From Clostridia bacterium (GTDB taxonomy: Bacteria; Bacillota_A; Clostridia; Christensenellales; Aristaeellaceae): DNA of 15,422 bases. The position numbers and the translations under genes are program-made. Within the stretch, counting starts at the first letter, position 1; every line of letters begins with the position of its first letter. Shown one piece after another: positions 6,225 through 14,109 of the stretch. The DNA is taken from assembly GCA_017399225.1 (NCBI GenBank), contig JAFQEB010000052.1:1-15422 (forward strand), given 5' to 3'. The notes below the pieces were generated by a model. The model was not told the origin of the DNA, did not search any database, and worked only from the letters and a program-made list of their open reading frames with translations.

Positions 6225-7097
6225 ATGCGACTGAAAACCTACGGCGGCCGCCTTGCCCTGCTGAGCGCCGCGCTGATCTGGGGCAGCTCCTTCATCATCA
6301 TGAAGGACACGGTGGACAATGTGCCCGTGTTCATGCTGCTGGGCATCCGCTTCACCATCGCCTTTCTGCTGCTGGGGCTGATCTTCCTGCCCCGGCTGCT
6401 CAAGGCCGGCCGTGCGCAGGTGCTTCACGGCTTCCTCTGCAGCCTGATGCTCCTGAGCGCCTACGCCGCGCAGACCTTCGGGCTGATGGACACCACGCCG
6501 GGCAAGAACGCCTTCCTCACCGCCGTGTACTGCGTGCTGGTGCCCTTCGGTGCATGGATGCTGTACCGCAAGCGGCCCTCGGCGTATAACTGGGTCGCGG
6601 CCGTCATGTGCCTCACCGGCATCGGGCTGGTATCCCTCAGCGGTGATTTCCGGGTCGGCCGCGGGGACGTTTTGACCCTTTTGGGCGGCGTCATCTACGC
6701 GCTGCACGTGCTGGCGCTGAACCACTTCTGCCGCACGGATGATCCGGTGACGCTGACCGTCCTCCAGTTCGGCTTTACGGCAGCCCTTTCCTGGCTGATG
6801 TCCCTGCTGACCGAATCCGGCGCGCCCCTCCCCGGACAGGAGGCGATCCTGCCACTGATGTATCTGGGCGTGTTCGCCACCGGCGCGGCGCTGCTGCTGC
6901 AATGCGTCGGGCAGAGCCTCACGCCGCCCTCCCAGGCCGCACTTCTGCTGTCCCTGGAGAGCGTGTTCGGCGTGGCCTTCTCCGTCGCCGGGGGCAAGGA
7001 GACCCTGTCGGCGCCGCTGTGTGCCGGCTTCCTGCTCATCTTCCTGAGCGTCATCATCAGCGAAACGCAGCTGAGCTTCCTGCGCCGCCGCAAATGA
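6225..7097 (+). CDS. EamA/DMT-family membrane transporter
   Basis: Drug/metabolite transporter superfamily permease of 290 residues, with the standard layout of two EamA repeats and about ten transmembrane helices. The first repeat opens with LLSAALIWGSSFIIMK, the usual EamA signature. The first half includes AAQTFGLMDTTPGKNAFLTA near residues 82-102. The second half includes GDVLTLLGGVIYALHVLAL and ends in the typical PPSQAALLLSLESVFGVAFS stretch before a basic tail (RRRK). Such proteins usually export amino acids or other small metabolites; the substrate cannot be told from sequence. ATG 6225 is preferred because AGGAGA lies 7 nt upstream; an ATG at 6207 falls next to the upstream hairpin with no ribosome site. 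The gene stands alone between two hairpins. Confidence 0.93.
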   Translation: MRLKTYGGRLALLSAALIWGSSFIIMKDTVDNVPVFMLLGIRFTIAFLLLGLIFLPRLLKAGRAQVLHGFLCSLMLLSAYAAQTFGLMDTTPGKNAFLTAVYCVLVPFGAWMLYRKRPSAYNWVAAVMCLTGIGLVSLSGDFRVGRGDVLTLLGGVIYALHVLALNHFCRTDDPVTLTVLQFGFTAALSWLMSLLTESGAPLPGQEAILPLMYLGVFATGAALLLQCVGQSLTPPSQAALLLSLESVFGVAFSVAGGKETLSAPLCAGFLLIFLSVIISETQLSFLRRRK

Positions 7098-7100
7098 ATC

Positions 7101-7134
7101 AACCGCAGAGGGCGATTGTACTTCTGCGGTTTTT
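7101..7134 (+). terminator. Intrinsic terminator after the DMT transporter gene
   Basis: AACCGCAGA pairs with TCTGCGGTT and continues into a T-run (TTTTT at 7130-7134), starting 3 nt after the stop codon. Confidence 0.85.
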
Positions 7135-7146
7135 CCATGCATTCCC

Positions 7147-7175
7147 TTGACTTCTTCCCTGCATCCTTCTATCAT
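7147..7175 (+). promoter_or_regulatory. Sigma-A type promoter of cysK
   Basis: TTGACT (7147-7152), 17-nt spacer, TATCAT (7170-7175). Start of transcription is expected near 7182, giving a leader of about 54 nt. No riboswitch fits in this short leader. Confidence 0.82.
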
Positions 7176-7189
7176 GAAGGCAGTCGTTT

Positions 7190-7201
7190 CCGTCCGGACG
7201 G
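7190..7201 (+). promoter_or_regulatory. 12-bp perfect palindrome in the cysK leader
   Basis: CCGTCCGGACGG lies about 8 nt after the predicted transcription start, a position where a repressor could block initiation. It is uninterrupted, so it fits a dimer-binding site better than an RNA hairpin. No regulator is known for it. Confidence 0.4.
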
Positions 7202-7235
7202 CCCTTTGACATTTCCACCCTGCGGAGGTTCTTTT

Positions 7236-8165
7236 ATGCCAATCTATGACCATATCACCGACCTGATCGGCCGTACGCCCCTGCTGCGGCTGACCAATTA
7301 CAGCCAGACGCACAGCATCCCTGCGACGCTCCTGGCCAAACTGGAATGCTTCAACCCTGCCGGCAGCGCCAAGGACCGTGTGGCCGTCAGCATGATCGAC
7401 GACGCCGAAAAGCAGGGGCTGCTGGCCCCCGGCGGCATGATCATTGAGCCCACCAGCGGCAACACCGGCATCGGCCTGGCGATGGCCGCCGCCGCCCGCG
7501 GGTATCGCTGCGTACTGGTCATGCCCGACACCATGAGCGTTGAGCGCCGCAATCTGCTGGCCGCCTACGGTGCGCAGGTCGAGCTGACCCCCGGCGCGCT
7601 GGGTATGCAGGGCTGCATCCAGCGGGCGGAGGAGCTCCACCGTCAGACGCCCAACAGCATCATCACCGGCCAGTTTGTCAACCCGGCCAACCCGGCGGCG
7701 CACTACGCCTCCACCGGGCCGGAGATCTGGGCGGACACCAACGGCCAGGTGGATATCTTCGTCGCGGGCGTGGGCACCGGCGGCACCATCACCGGCGTGG
7801 GGCGCTATCTGAAGGAGCGCAATCCTTCCGTGCGCATCGTGGGCGTGGAGCCCTCCGATTCTCCTCTGCTGACGAAGGGCATTGCCGGCCCGCACCCCCT
7901 GCAGGGCATCGGCGCGAATTTCGTCCCGGAGATCCTTGACCTCAGCCTGATCGACGAGATCATTGCCGTCACGGGCGAGGACGCCTACCGCACCGGCCGC
8001 GAGCTGGCCCGGCACGAGGGCGTCCTGGTGGGGATCACCTCCGGCGCAGCGGTATGGGCAGCGGCGCAGCTGGCGCAGCGCCCGGAAAACGCCGGCAAGA
8101 CCATCGTGGCCCTGCTGCCCGACTCCGGCGAGCGGTATCTCTCCACCCCGATGTTCAAGGACTGA
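7236..8165 (+). CDS. cysK: Cysteine synthase (O-acetylserine sulfhydrylase)
   Basis: PLP enzyme that makes L-cysteine from O-acetylserine and sulfide in the cytoplasm; 309 residues, normal for CysK. The PLP-binding lysine is K46 in NPAGSAKDR, the substrate loop is PTSGNTG (72-78), the phosphate-binding loop is GTGGTITG near 178-185, and the C-terminal [11 protein letters not shown] has the expected PLP-ring serine. PLLRLTNY near the start and [12 protein letters not shown] at the end are also family-typical. The start is set by GCGGAGG 7 nt upstream; in-frame codons further up lie inside the promoter. A single-gene unit with its own promoter and terminator; no cysE is adjacent. CysK versus the closely related CysM type cannot be fully separated, but length and motifs favour CysK. 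Confidence 0.96.
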   Translation: MPIYDHITDLIGRTPLLRLTNYSQTHSIPATLLAKLECFNPAGSAKDRVAVSMIDDAEKQGLLAPGGMIIEPTSGNTGIGLAMAAAARGYRCVLVMPDTMSVERRNLLAAYGAQVELTPGALGMQGCIQRAEELHRQTPNSIITGQFVNPANPAAHYASTGPEIWADTNGQVDIFVAGVGTGGTITGVGRYLKERNPSVRIVGVEPSDSPLLTKGIAGPHPLQGIGANFVPEILDLSLIDEIIAVTGEDAYRTGRELARHEGVLVGITSGAAVWAAAQLAQRPENAGKTIVALLPDSGERYLSTPMFKD

Positions 8166-8171
8166 AATATA

Positions 8172-8214
8172 AATCGGCGCTTCCTGCCATCTGAGGAAGC
8201 GCCGATTCTGTTTT
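8172..8214. terminator. Bidirectional terminator between cysK and the thioredoxin gene
   Basis: A 14-bp perfect stem (AATCGGCGCTTCCT / AGGAAGCGCCGATT, 8-nt loop) lies between two converging genes. Plus-strand tail CTGTTTTC; minus-strand tail TTTATATTTC. It can end both transcripts. Confidence 0.88.
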
Positions 8215-8219
8215 CACTT

Positions 8220-9998
8220 TTACTCGCTGACCGTTCTTTCCAGGGCGATGATGGTCTCGCCGCCCTCGGGGCTCAGCGTCCAGACTGCATCAGCGTCAAA
8301 GCTGCAGCCCTCAGGGGCGCTGATGACATGCACCTCCCAGGCATAGGGCTCCGCTGCAAAGGAGATCACGCCGTTTTCGTCCGCCGACATGACCTCACAG
8401 GTGTCCGGATCGCAAACGGTGATCTTCGCGCCGGGGATCGCTTCGCCCTGCTGGTCGATGAAGGTCAGGGTGTAAAGGGCCTGTCCCGCTGTCATATCAG
8501 GCGCCGGTTCCTCCTCGCCCCCGTCGGCATCAAGATAGCTCCAGCCCGTCACCGGATAGCCGTATGCGGTAAGCATCTGCACAAAGGCGTTTGCATCCGT
8601 CTCGCTGGCAAAGCAGACCGCCGTGCGGATATCGATCACCGCGCTGCGCTCCGCAGGGAAGAGCTGCACGTTGGTATAGCTGTAGCCGGTGGTGGCGACG
8701 CTGTCGATCTTCGTGGTGAAGTCATAGCCCTCGGCAGTCAGGAAGTCCGTCACGCTGCGGACGCTGCCGTCATAGTAGTTGACGATCAGCGCCGCTTCCG
8801 GGTCCACATTCTCCGCCAGGGTCGCCCGGAAGCTGGCTTCGCCGCCGGGGACGATGTAGTAGTCCGCCAGGCCGAAGACGTTCAGCAGCGCATAGGTGGG
8901 ATCTGCAAAGGCGATCTGCCGCGCATCCGGGTTGCGCAGGGTCAGCGTCGTGCTGCCCGCCGCGGGATACACCGGATTGCCCGCCAGCGCCGCCGCTGCC
9001 GCATCTCCCTTGAGGAGCGCCGCATCATCGATGTAGACTACGTCTTCGCCGGCGGCCTGCGCGGCGTTCTTCTCATACACAAAGGCGATCTGATAGCTGC
9101 CGGCCGCCGGGAAGGCCCACGCATAGCGCGTCCAGTCCTTCTTGCCGCCAAATACCTTGACCGTTTCGCCGTTGACCTGCAGCTTCAGCAGATCGCAGCC
9201 CGCCTCCGTAGAGGTCTTGAAGGAAAAGGCCAGCACGTCGCCCGCCTCGGCCTCCACCGCCGTATACACCACAGCACTGGAGCCGTCGCAGCCCTTGTTG
9301 GCGGACATCAGGCACAGCCGCTCATCCTCCTCGGCAGGGATCATCGGCCATACATACTGGCTGGAGGGATTGGTGAAGGCCAGGCTGCCGCCTTCGGCAT
9401 TGAGGGCCTCGGCCAGCTTATCCACTGCCGCGACCGGAACAGAGGACTTCACCGGAATGCTGTTGAGCAGCAGGGACTCCGTGTAGCCGTCGCCGACAAA
9501 CACGTCAAAGAGATTTGCAAAGGTCTCTGCGCTGGTGATGGCGCCGGTATGGATGTAGCACACCCGGCCAAATCGGTCGATCACCACGCTGGTAGGGATG
9601 CTGGAGGCCTGAAAGCGCAGCGCCAGATTGGCCGTATCCCGCGCAACGGGGAAGGTCAGCCCGCGCTCGTCGGCGAAGGCGCGGAGAACCTCATCGTCGT
9701 CCTCCGCCTCGCAGGAGACTGCGATGACCTCCACCTGATCCTGGTAACGGGCATAGGCCTCCTGCATGAAGGGGAACTCCATCTTGCACGGCCCGCACCA
9801 GCTGGCCCAGATATTCAGGAGCACCATGTCCTTTTCTTTCAGCGTTTCGGAAAGGGAAACGCTCCGACCATCATAGGTCGTCACGGTAAAATCATCCACC
9901 TGACTGCCCAGGGTATAATACATGCTGCCTTCCGCCGAGGCAGACAGGCCTGCCAGGCAAAGGAGCAGCGCCGCCAGGAGCATCATCATACGCTTCAT
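8220..9998 (-). CDS. Secreted multidomain TlpA-like thioredoxin
   Basis: Exported protein of 592 residues with an N-terminal thioredoxin fold. A signal peptide at about 1-22 (MKRMMMLLAALLLCLAGLSASA) has a likely signal peptidase I site after ASA; there is no proper lipobox. The TlpA/ResA-like redox domain (about 30-168) has WASWCGPCK (active cysteines 68 and 71) and the cis-proline motif SSIPTS (P135). A second region (about 215-328) reads like a jelly-roll adhesin-type domain: FSFKTSTEAGCDLLKLQVNG, W289, an aromatic YAWAF, FVYEKN and YIDDA. Residues 340-490 are unassigned. A C-terminal Cna-B/prealbumin-like domain (about 508-587) reads TFIDQQGEAIPGAKITV and ADENGVISF. There is no sortase motif or C-terminal membrane helix. 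It is divergent from fba, with its own promoter. Thiol-disulfide exchange outside the cell is inferred; the partner is unknown. Confidence 0.9.
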   Translation of the reverse strand: MKRMMMLLAALLLCLAGLSASAEGSMYYTLGSQVDDFTVTTYDGRSVSLSETLKEKDMVLLNIWASWCGPCKMEFPFMQEAYARYQDQVEVIAVSCEAEDDDEVLRAFADERGLTFPVARDTANLALRFQASSIPTSVVIDRFGRVCYIHTGAITSAETFANLFDVFVGDGYTESLLLNSIPVKSSVPVAAVDKLAEALNAEGGSLAFTNPSSQYVWPMIPAEEDERLCLMSANKGCDGSSAVVYTAVEAEAGDVLAFSFKTSTEAGCDLLKLQVNGETVKVFGGKKDWTRYAWAFPAAGSYQIAFVYEKNAAQAAGEDVVYIDDAALLKGDAAAAALAGNPVYPAAGSTTLTLRNPDARQIAFADPTYALLNVFGLADYYIVPGGEASFRATLAENVDPEAALIVNYYDGSVRSVTDFLTAEGYDFTTKIDSVATTGYSYTNVQLFPAERSAVIDIRTAVCFASETDANAFVQMLTAYGYPVTGWSYLDADGGEEEPAPDMTAGQALYTLTFIDQQGEAIPGAKITVCDPDTCEVMSADENGVISFAAEPYAWEVHVISAPEGCSFDADAVWTLSPEGGETIIALERTVSE

Positions 9999-10034
9999 AC
10001 TGCTGTACCTCCATTCATAATATCGGTCATTTTC

Positions 10035-10063
10035 ATGATAAATTGCCGGCTCACTTTTGTCAA
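10035..10063 (-). promoter_or_regulatory. Consensus sigma-A promoter of the secreted thioredoxin gene
   Basis: Minus strand TTGACA (10058-10063), 17-nt spacer, TATCAT (10035-10040). Transcription should begin near 10028, about 30 nt before the ATG, with GGAGG in between. Confidence 0.87.
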
Positions 10064-10164
10064 TATCCTGACCATAATGTTACAAATCGGCTCAATTTCG
10101 GACACATTCCCCCTGAACGGCTATATTTTACCCAAGGGAATTTGTGAATTTCCAGTCACCCCCC

Positions 10165-10193
10165 TTTTCACCACCGGGATATTGTGATATAAT
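10165..10193 (+). promoter_or_regulatory. Extended -10 promoter of fba
   Basis: TGA-TATAAT (extended -10, with the hexamer at 10188-10193) lies 17 nt after TTTTCA (10165-10170). It shares the 241-nt AT-richer divergent region with the thioredoxin gene promoter; nothing else clear was seen there. Confidence 0.8.
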
Positions 10194-10239
10194 GACTCTG
10201 TACGCGTGAAGTACACGACTGAATAGGAGGGCAATTCCA

Positions 10240-11175
10240 ATGGCTATCGTAACGACCAAGGAAATGTTCAAGAAGGCTTACGAAGGCGGCTATGCCGTCG
10301 GCGCTTTCAACGTCAACAACATGGAGATCATCCAGGGCATCACCGAGGCTGCCGGCGAGCTGAAGGCTCCCGTCATCCTGCAGGTGTCCAAGGGCGCCCG
10401 CGCCTATGCCAACCACACCTACCTGGTGAAGCTGGTTGAGGCTGCCTCCATCGAGAATGATATCCCGATCGCTCTGCACCTGGATCACGGCGATTCCTTC
10501 GAGCTGTGCAAGAGCTGCATCGACGGCGGCTTCACCTCCGTCATGATCGACGCTTCCAGCAAGCCCTTTGCTGAGAACATCGAGCTGACCAAGCGCGTTG
10601 TTGAGTACGCTCACGACCACGGCGCTGTGGTCGAGGCTGAGCTGGGCACCCTGGCTGGCGTGGAAGACGACGTGGTCGTCGCGCACGGCGCTGAGATGTT
10701 CACCCGCCCCGAAGAGGTCGAAGAGTTCGTCTCCAAGACCGGCTGTGACTCCCTGGCCATCGCCATCGGCACCAGCCACGGCGCTTACAAGTTCAAGCCC
10801 GGCACCAAGCCCCAGCTGCGCTTCGACGTGCTGGAGGAGTGCGCAAAGCGCCTGCCCGGCTTCCCGATCGTTCTGCACGGCGCTTCCTCTGTGCCCCAGA
10901 ACTTCGTCGAGGAGATCAACAAGTACGGCGGCAACATGCCCGGCGCCATCGGCATCCCCGAGGAGCAGCTGGCTCAGGCTGCCAAGCTGGCCGTGTGCAA
11001 GATCAACATCGACTCCGACATCCGTCTGGCCATGACCGCTTCCGTCCGCAAGTACATGGCGGAGCATCCGGATCACTTCGATCCCCGTCAGTGGCTCAAG
11101 CCCGCCCGTCAGGCTGTCAAGGACATGGTCACCCACAAGATCGTCAACGTCCTGGGCTGCAACGGCAAGGCCTGA
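10240..11175 (+). CDS. fba: Class II fructose-bisphosphate aldolase
   Basis: Zinc-dependent aldolase of 311 residues that splits fructose 1,6-bisphosphate into DHAP and glyceraldehyde 3-phosphate in glycolysis, and the reverse in gluconeogenesis. Visible active-site pieces are GAFNVNNME (21-29), LHLDHGDS with catalytic D82 and zinc ligand H83, VEAELGTLAG (131-140), zinc ligand H180 in GTSHG, zinc ligand H213 in LHGASS, and the phosphate-binding NIDSD (256-260). The start has AGGAGG 9 nt upstream. Codon use is noticeably more biased than in neighbours (many GCT, GGC, AAG, AAC), as expected for a highly expressed gene. It is a single-gene unit with a strong terminator. Related tagatose-bisphosphate aldolases share these motifs; aldolase of central glycolysis is favoured by the codon bias and solitary position. 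Confidence 0.96.
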   Translation: MAIVTTKEMFKKAYEGGYAVGAFNVNNMEIIQGITEAAGELKAPVILQVSKGARAYANHTYLVKLVEAASIENDIPIALHLDHGDSFELCKSCIDGGFTSVMIDASSKPFAENIELTKRVVEYAHDHGAVVEAELGTLAGVEDDVVVAHGAEMFTRPEEVEEFVSKTGCDSLAIAIGTSHGAYKFKPGTKPQLRFDVLEECAKRLPGFPIVLHGASSVPQNFVEEINKYGGNMPGAIGIPEEQLAQAAKLAVCKINIDSDIRLAMTASVRKYMAEHPDHFDPRQWLKPARQAVKDMVTHKIVNVLGCNGKA

Positions 11176-11193
11176 TCGACCGCACACCATCAG

Positions 11194-11222
11194 GAACCGT
11201 CCTTCGGGGCGGTTCTTTTTTT
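11194..11222 (+). terminator. Intrinsic terminator of fba
   Basis: GAACCGTCC-TTCG-GGGCGGTTC: nine pairs (one G:T) closed by a stable TTCG tetraloop, followed by seven T (11216-11222). Confidence 0.95.
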
Positions 11223-11229
11223 GCAATGC

Positions 11230-11261
11230 AAAACCCCGCCGCAGCCCTTGCCGCAGCGGGG
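11230..11261 (-). terminator. Intrinsic terminator of the vanW operon
   Basis: Minus strand: CCCCGCTGCGGC-AAGG-GCTGCGGCGGGG, a 12-pair stem with two G:T pairs, followed by TTTT. It faces the fba terminator a few bases away, so the two converging units are well insulated. Confidence 0.83.
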
Positions 11262-11274
11262 TATCATATTGGGA

Positions 11275-13209
11275 TCAATAAGGCCAGGCATCTTCACGCT
11301 CGGATACGCCGACCCAGAGCTGCTGAGTCTTCGCCTTGTAGGTATCCTGCGCCACGAATGTGCGGGACACCTCCTTGCCGTTGAGGTACTTGACCTGGAA
11401 GGTATCCACGACCACGCCTTCCTCCGCCTTGCGCTTGACCACCGGCTCATCGTCGATGTACACGACGTGCGTGCCAGTCTTATCCTCCACATACTCCGGC
11501 TCCGCCGGGGGCTGGAGAATCTCTACCGTCTCTGCAATCAGGTCATAGGTGACGCCCTCTTCATGGCTCTCGCCATAGATATCCACCTTGCAGACCCAGC
11601 GGTTGCCCACGCGCTCCAGATAGGTCAGGATATACACATTGCTGCCCGTGGTGTTTTTGAAGGTCAGGTCGATCTTCTTGCCGTCCAGGTTGACCGTCGC
11701 ATCCAGACCATAGGCCGTATAGTTGACCTTGTCTGAGTGGGCTTCGCGCTTGGTGATGGTCATGTTGGCCCGCACCGCCGCCAGGTAGATGGTGGTGCTG
11801 GCCTGGCACACACCGCCGCCGTAGCCCTCGCGCTCGTTGCCGTAAGCATACTCGATCGCCAGGTGGAAGCCGTTTTTGGCTGACCGGGGACCCACGATGC
11901 CGTTGAAGGAGAAACTCTCGCCCGGCTTGAGCGTCGTGCCGTTGATGATCTCAAAAGCCCGCTCAATATTGGCCGTTCGGCCCTCGGTGGACATGGTGGA
12001 GATCTCCGTCATGGCGCTGCCGCGCAGGGTATGCTGCCTGCGGATATCCGCCTCCGTCACACTGGGCAGCAGCGTCTGGGGCGTCAGCTCAATGGAGCCG
12101 CTGGTCATATTTTCCACCATGCCGCTGATCTGCTCCTTGATCGGCGCAACATCCAGGAAATAGCCGTTCTGCTCCGGCGCGATCACGAAGGGATAGGAGT
12201 GCATCAGCGGGTTGAACTCGCTGATATAGGCGTCCGTGGGCTGACGATAGACCGTCGCGGCCAGGTCGTAAAGAATGCCGTCGATCACCCGTGTGTCGCC
12301 GCTGGGGAGCGCCGTGAAGCCCTCGTAGGGCTCTGTGAGCAGCGCATCCATGGCCGCCTTGCGTTCCTTGACGTCGTTGCTGGCATGACCGGGCTCCCAG
12401 GCTGCCGCCAGGGCGTCGTGCACATTGACCGTCATGCCCAGATCCGTCGCCTTGATGATGCGGATCAGCCCGCCCTGGTAGGTCAGGCGGATATTCCAAG
12501 CCTGCATACGCTGCTGAGCGCTGGCAGTAACTGCGTCCACCGCCTCCTGCTGGGTCATGCCGCCCAGGTGGATACCATCCACATAGACGCCCTCGCAGAA
12601 GCGGCTGTTGTAGGCGGACACTTCGTCATGGAGGGCGCTGCTGCGGGAAAGGTTCACCGCCAGGATCACGATGGCAACGATCGCCGCCAGGATCCCCGCC
12701 GCTGCCAGAATGAGCTTGAGCTTGCTGTTCCCCTTGCGGCCGCCGCCATCTCCGTTTCCTGCAGGCTGCCCCGCAGAACCGCCGTTCGGCTGCCAGTCAT
12801 TCCCTGCCGGTGTGTAGGGCTGCGACCAGCTCTGCTGCACAGGCTGCTGCACCGGATAGGGCTGCGACCAGCCCTGCTGCGCGGGCTGCTGCACCGGGTA
12901 AGGCTGCGACCAGCCTTGCTGCACGGGCTGCTGTACCGGATAGGGCTGCGACCACCCCTGCTGCACAGGAACGCCGCCGTAGGGCTGCTGCCAACCAGCT
13001 TGCTGCTGCGCAGGATAGGGCTGCGTGTATCCGAAAGCGCCGGTGCTTCCGTCCGCCGAAGGCGCCTGCAAAGGTACAGCCGGCGTCGCAGCAGGCTTGC
13101 CTGGCATGGGCTGCGGGGCGCTCATGGATGGTTCGCTCACGAATTCTCCGGCATAGCGCTCGCTCCTGCGGTTGCGCGTGTTCGTCTGCTCAAAACCGTT
13201 CTGATTCAT
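11275..13209 (-). CDS. VanW-family membrane-anchored envelope protein
   Basis: Envelope protein of 644 residues with a VanW domain; the family is linked to glycopeptide-resistance clusters but its biochemistry is not established. From the N-terminus: a Pro/Gln-rich predicted cytoplasmic tail (1-162) with a 14-residue tandem repeat at 82-137; a transmembrane helix at about 163-187 (KLKLILAAAGILAAIVAIVI); extracellular regions (about 200-400) that look like the peptidoglycan-binding-type segment often found before VanW, with VYVDGIHLGGMTQQEA; the VanW domain (about 405-535) with FSFNGIVGPRSAKNGF, GYGGGVCQASTTIY (462-475) and AHSDKVNYTAYGLDATVN; and a C-terminal G5-like part (VDTFQVKYLNGKEVSR). 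AAGGAGG precedes the ATG. It lies 54 nt after the PHP gene with no terminator between, so it is probably the last gene of the ftsH operon. The target of VanW is unknown. Confidence 0.92.
   Translation of the reverse strand: MNQNGFEQTNTRNRRSERYAGEFVSEPSMSAPQPMPGKPAATPAVPLQAPSADGSTGAFGYTQPYPAQQQAGWQQPYGGVPVQQGWSQPYPVQQPVQQGWSQPYPVQQPAQQGWSQPYPVQQPVQQSWSQPYTPAGNDWQPNGGSAGQPAGNGDGGGRKGNSKLKLILAAAGILAAIVAIVILAVNLSRSSALHDEVSAYNSRFCEGVYVDGIHLGGMTQQEAVDAVTASAQQRMQAWNIRLTYQGGLIRIIKATDLGMTVNVHDALAAAWEPGHASNDVKERKAAMDALLTEPYEGFTALPSGDTRVIDGILYDLAATVYRQPTDAYISEFNPLMHSYPFVIAPEQNGYFLDVAPIKEQISGMVENMTSGSIELTPQTLLPSVTEADIRRQHTLRGSAMTEISTMSTEGRTANIERAFEIINGTTLKPGESFSFNGIVGPRSAKNGFHLAIEYAYGNEREGYGGGVCQASTTIYLAAVRANMTITKREAHSDKVNYTAYGLDATVNLDGKKIDLTFKNTTGSNVYILTYLERVGNRWVCKVDIYGESHEEGVTYDLIAETVEILQPPAEPEYVEDKTGTHVVYIDDEPVVKRKAEEGVVVDTFQVKYLNGKEVSRTFVAQDTYKAKTQQLWVGVSEREDAWPY
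12799..12966 (-). repeat. 42-bp coding tandem repeats in the VanW protein tail
   Basis: Four consecutive 42-bp units encode the 14-residue unit VQQGWSQPYPVQQP: two exact copies (82-95, 96-109), one with Ala for Val (110-123), and a degenerate fourth, VQQSWSQPYTPAGN (124-137). Related, more diverged motifs (QPYPAQQQAGWQQPYGG) precede them. Unit number may vary between strains through slippage or recombination. Confidence 0.93.
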
Positions 13210-13263
13210 GCGCTCCCTCCTTTCTTCCGAATCTCATTGTCATCCGTTGGTATTCCTCTGATT

Positions 13264-14109
13264 TCAGTTCATATGGCTGATTTCGTGCATTGCCGCCGTC
13301 AGGGCAGCCACATCCTCCGCCGCGCTGCGCCAGTAGGGTGCCGTGAAGCCGGGGGCGGCGTGCTTTCCGTCGCCCTCGCTGTGGAAATCGCTGCCGCCGG
13401 TCACCAGGAAGCCCATTCGGCGGGCCATCCCGTCCAGACGGGGGAAGCCGCGGCTCATCTGGGAGGGATGGTATACCTCCACCCCCATGAGTCCCTGCTC
13501 CTTCCACGTTTCCAGCAGCATACGGAGGGTCATGTCATCCTTACCAAGCTCCGCAGGGTGGGCCAGCACCGGCACGAAGCCATTGCGGCGCATCAGCGGC
13601 AGCGCCTCCGCCATGGACAGGCGTTCCCCTTCCACATAGGCCGGGCAATCATTGCCGATCCACCGGTCGAAGGCCTCATGCGTGTCCCGCACATAGCCGC
13701 CGGCGACCAGCGCCCGGGCGATATGGAGCCTACCCACCGAGCCGCCGCAGCCGCGGCAGATGGCGTCGTAGTCCAGGGGCATCCCCAGCTGCGCAAGCTT
13801 CTCCACCATGCGACGGGCACGGGTGAGGCGCTTATCCGCCAGCTCCCGCAGCACGCGGCGCAGTTCAGGGGCGTCGCCCATGCCGTAGCCCAGCAGATGC
13901 AGGCCCTTCATGTCCCGCAGGGACAGCTCCGTGCCTGTCAGCACCGGGATCTCCGTGTTTTCCCCGCGCAGGGAGTCTACGCCGCTCAGGGCGTCATGGT
14001 CGGTGATGGCCATGATCGTCACGCCCCGGCTTGCCGCCAGCTTCACCAGCTCCCGGGGTGAAAGCATCCCGTCGGAGCTGGTGGTGTGCATATGCAGATC
14101 AGGCGTCAT
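13264..14109 (-). CDS. PHP-domain metal-dependent phosphoesterase
   Basis: Member of the PHP phosphoesterase family (COG0613 type, related to nucleoside bisphosphate phosphatases and RNase AM/YciV); 281 residues. Metal-binding residues are visible: H6 and H8 in [11 protein letters not shown] with D13, H38 in ITDHDALSG, E61 in TGTELS, H184 in VLAHPAELG, H214 in VYHPSQ, and D241 and H243 in GGSDFHSE. The likely reaction is hydrolysis of a phosphate ester in small nucleotides or short RNA; the exact substrate is not readable. The true start is the ATG at 14109 (MTPDLHMHT). It overlaps the end of ftsH by 11 nt, with GGAG in the ftsH reading frame as a weak ribosome site, so translation is probably coupled. 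An upstream in-frame extension inside ftsH is just the shadow frame. Confidence 0.92.
   Translation of the reverse strand: MTPDLHMHTTSSDGMLSPRELVKLAASRGVTIMAITDHDALSGVDSLRGENTEIPVLTGTELSLRDMKGLHLLGYGMGDAPELRRVLRELADKRLTRARRMVEKLAQLGMPLDYDAICRGCGGSVGRLHIARALVAGGYVRDTHEAFDRWIGNDCPAYVEGERLSMAEALPLMRRNGFVPVLAHPAELGKDDMTLRMLLETWKEQGLMGVEVYHPSQMSRGFPRLDGMARRMGFLVTGGSDFHSEGDGKHAAPGFTAPYWRSAAEDVAALTAAMHEISHMN

Noticed and set aside
6210..8015. Open frame of 601 codons on the minus strand spanning the DMT transporter and cysK
   Set aside because: It crosses two real genes, a terminator and a promoter; composition is typical of an antisense shadow.
8328..10187. Open frame of 619 codons on the plus strand opposite the secreted thioredoxin gene
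   Set aside because: Antisense shadow: Arg/His/Ala-rich, no recognisable domain, and it runs through the divergent promoters into the fba promoter.
10168..11226. Open frame on the minus strand opposite fba
   Set aside because: Produced by the strong codon bias of fba; the sequence is Asp/Val/His/Leu-rich without motifs and covers terminator and promoter.
12031..14061. Open frame of 676 codons on the plus strand opposite vanW and the PHP gene
   Set aside because: It spans two real genes and the gap between them, with no domain and no ribosome site.
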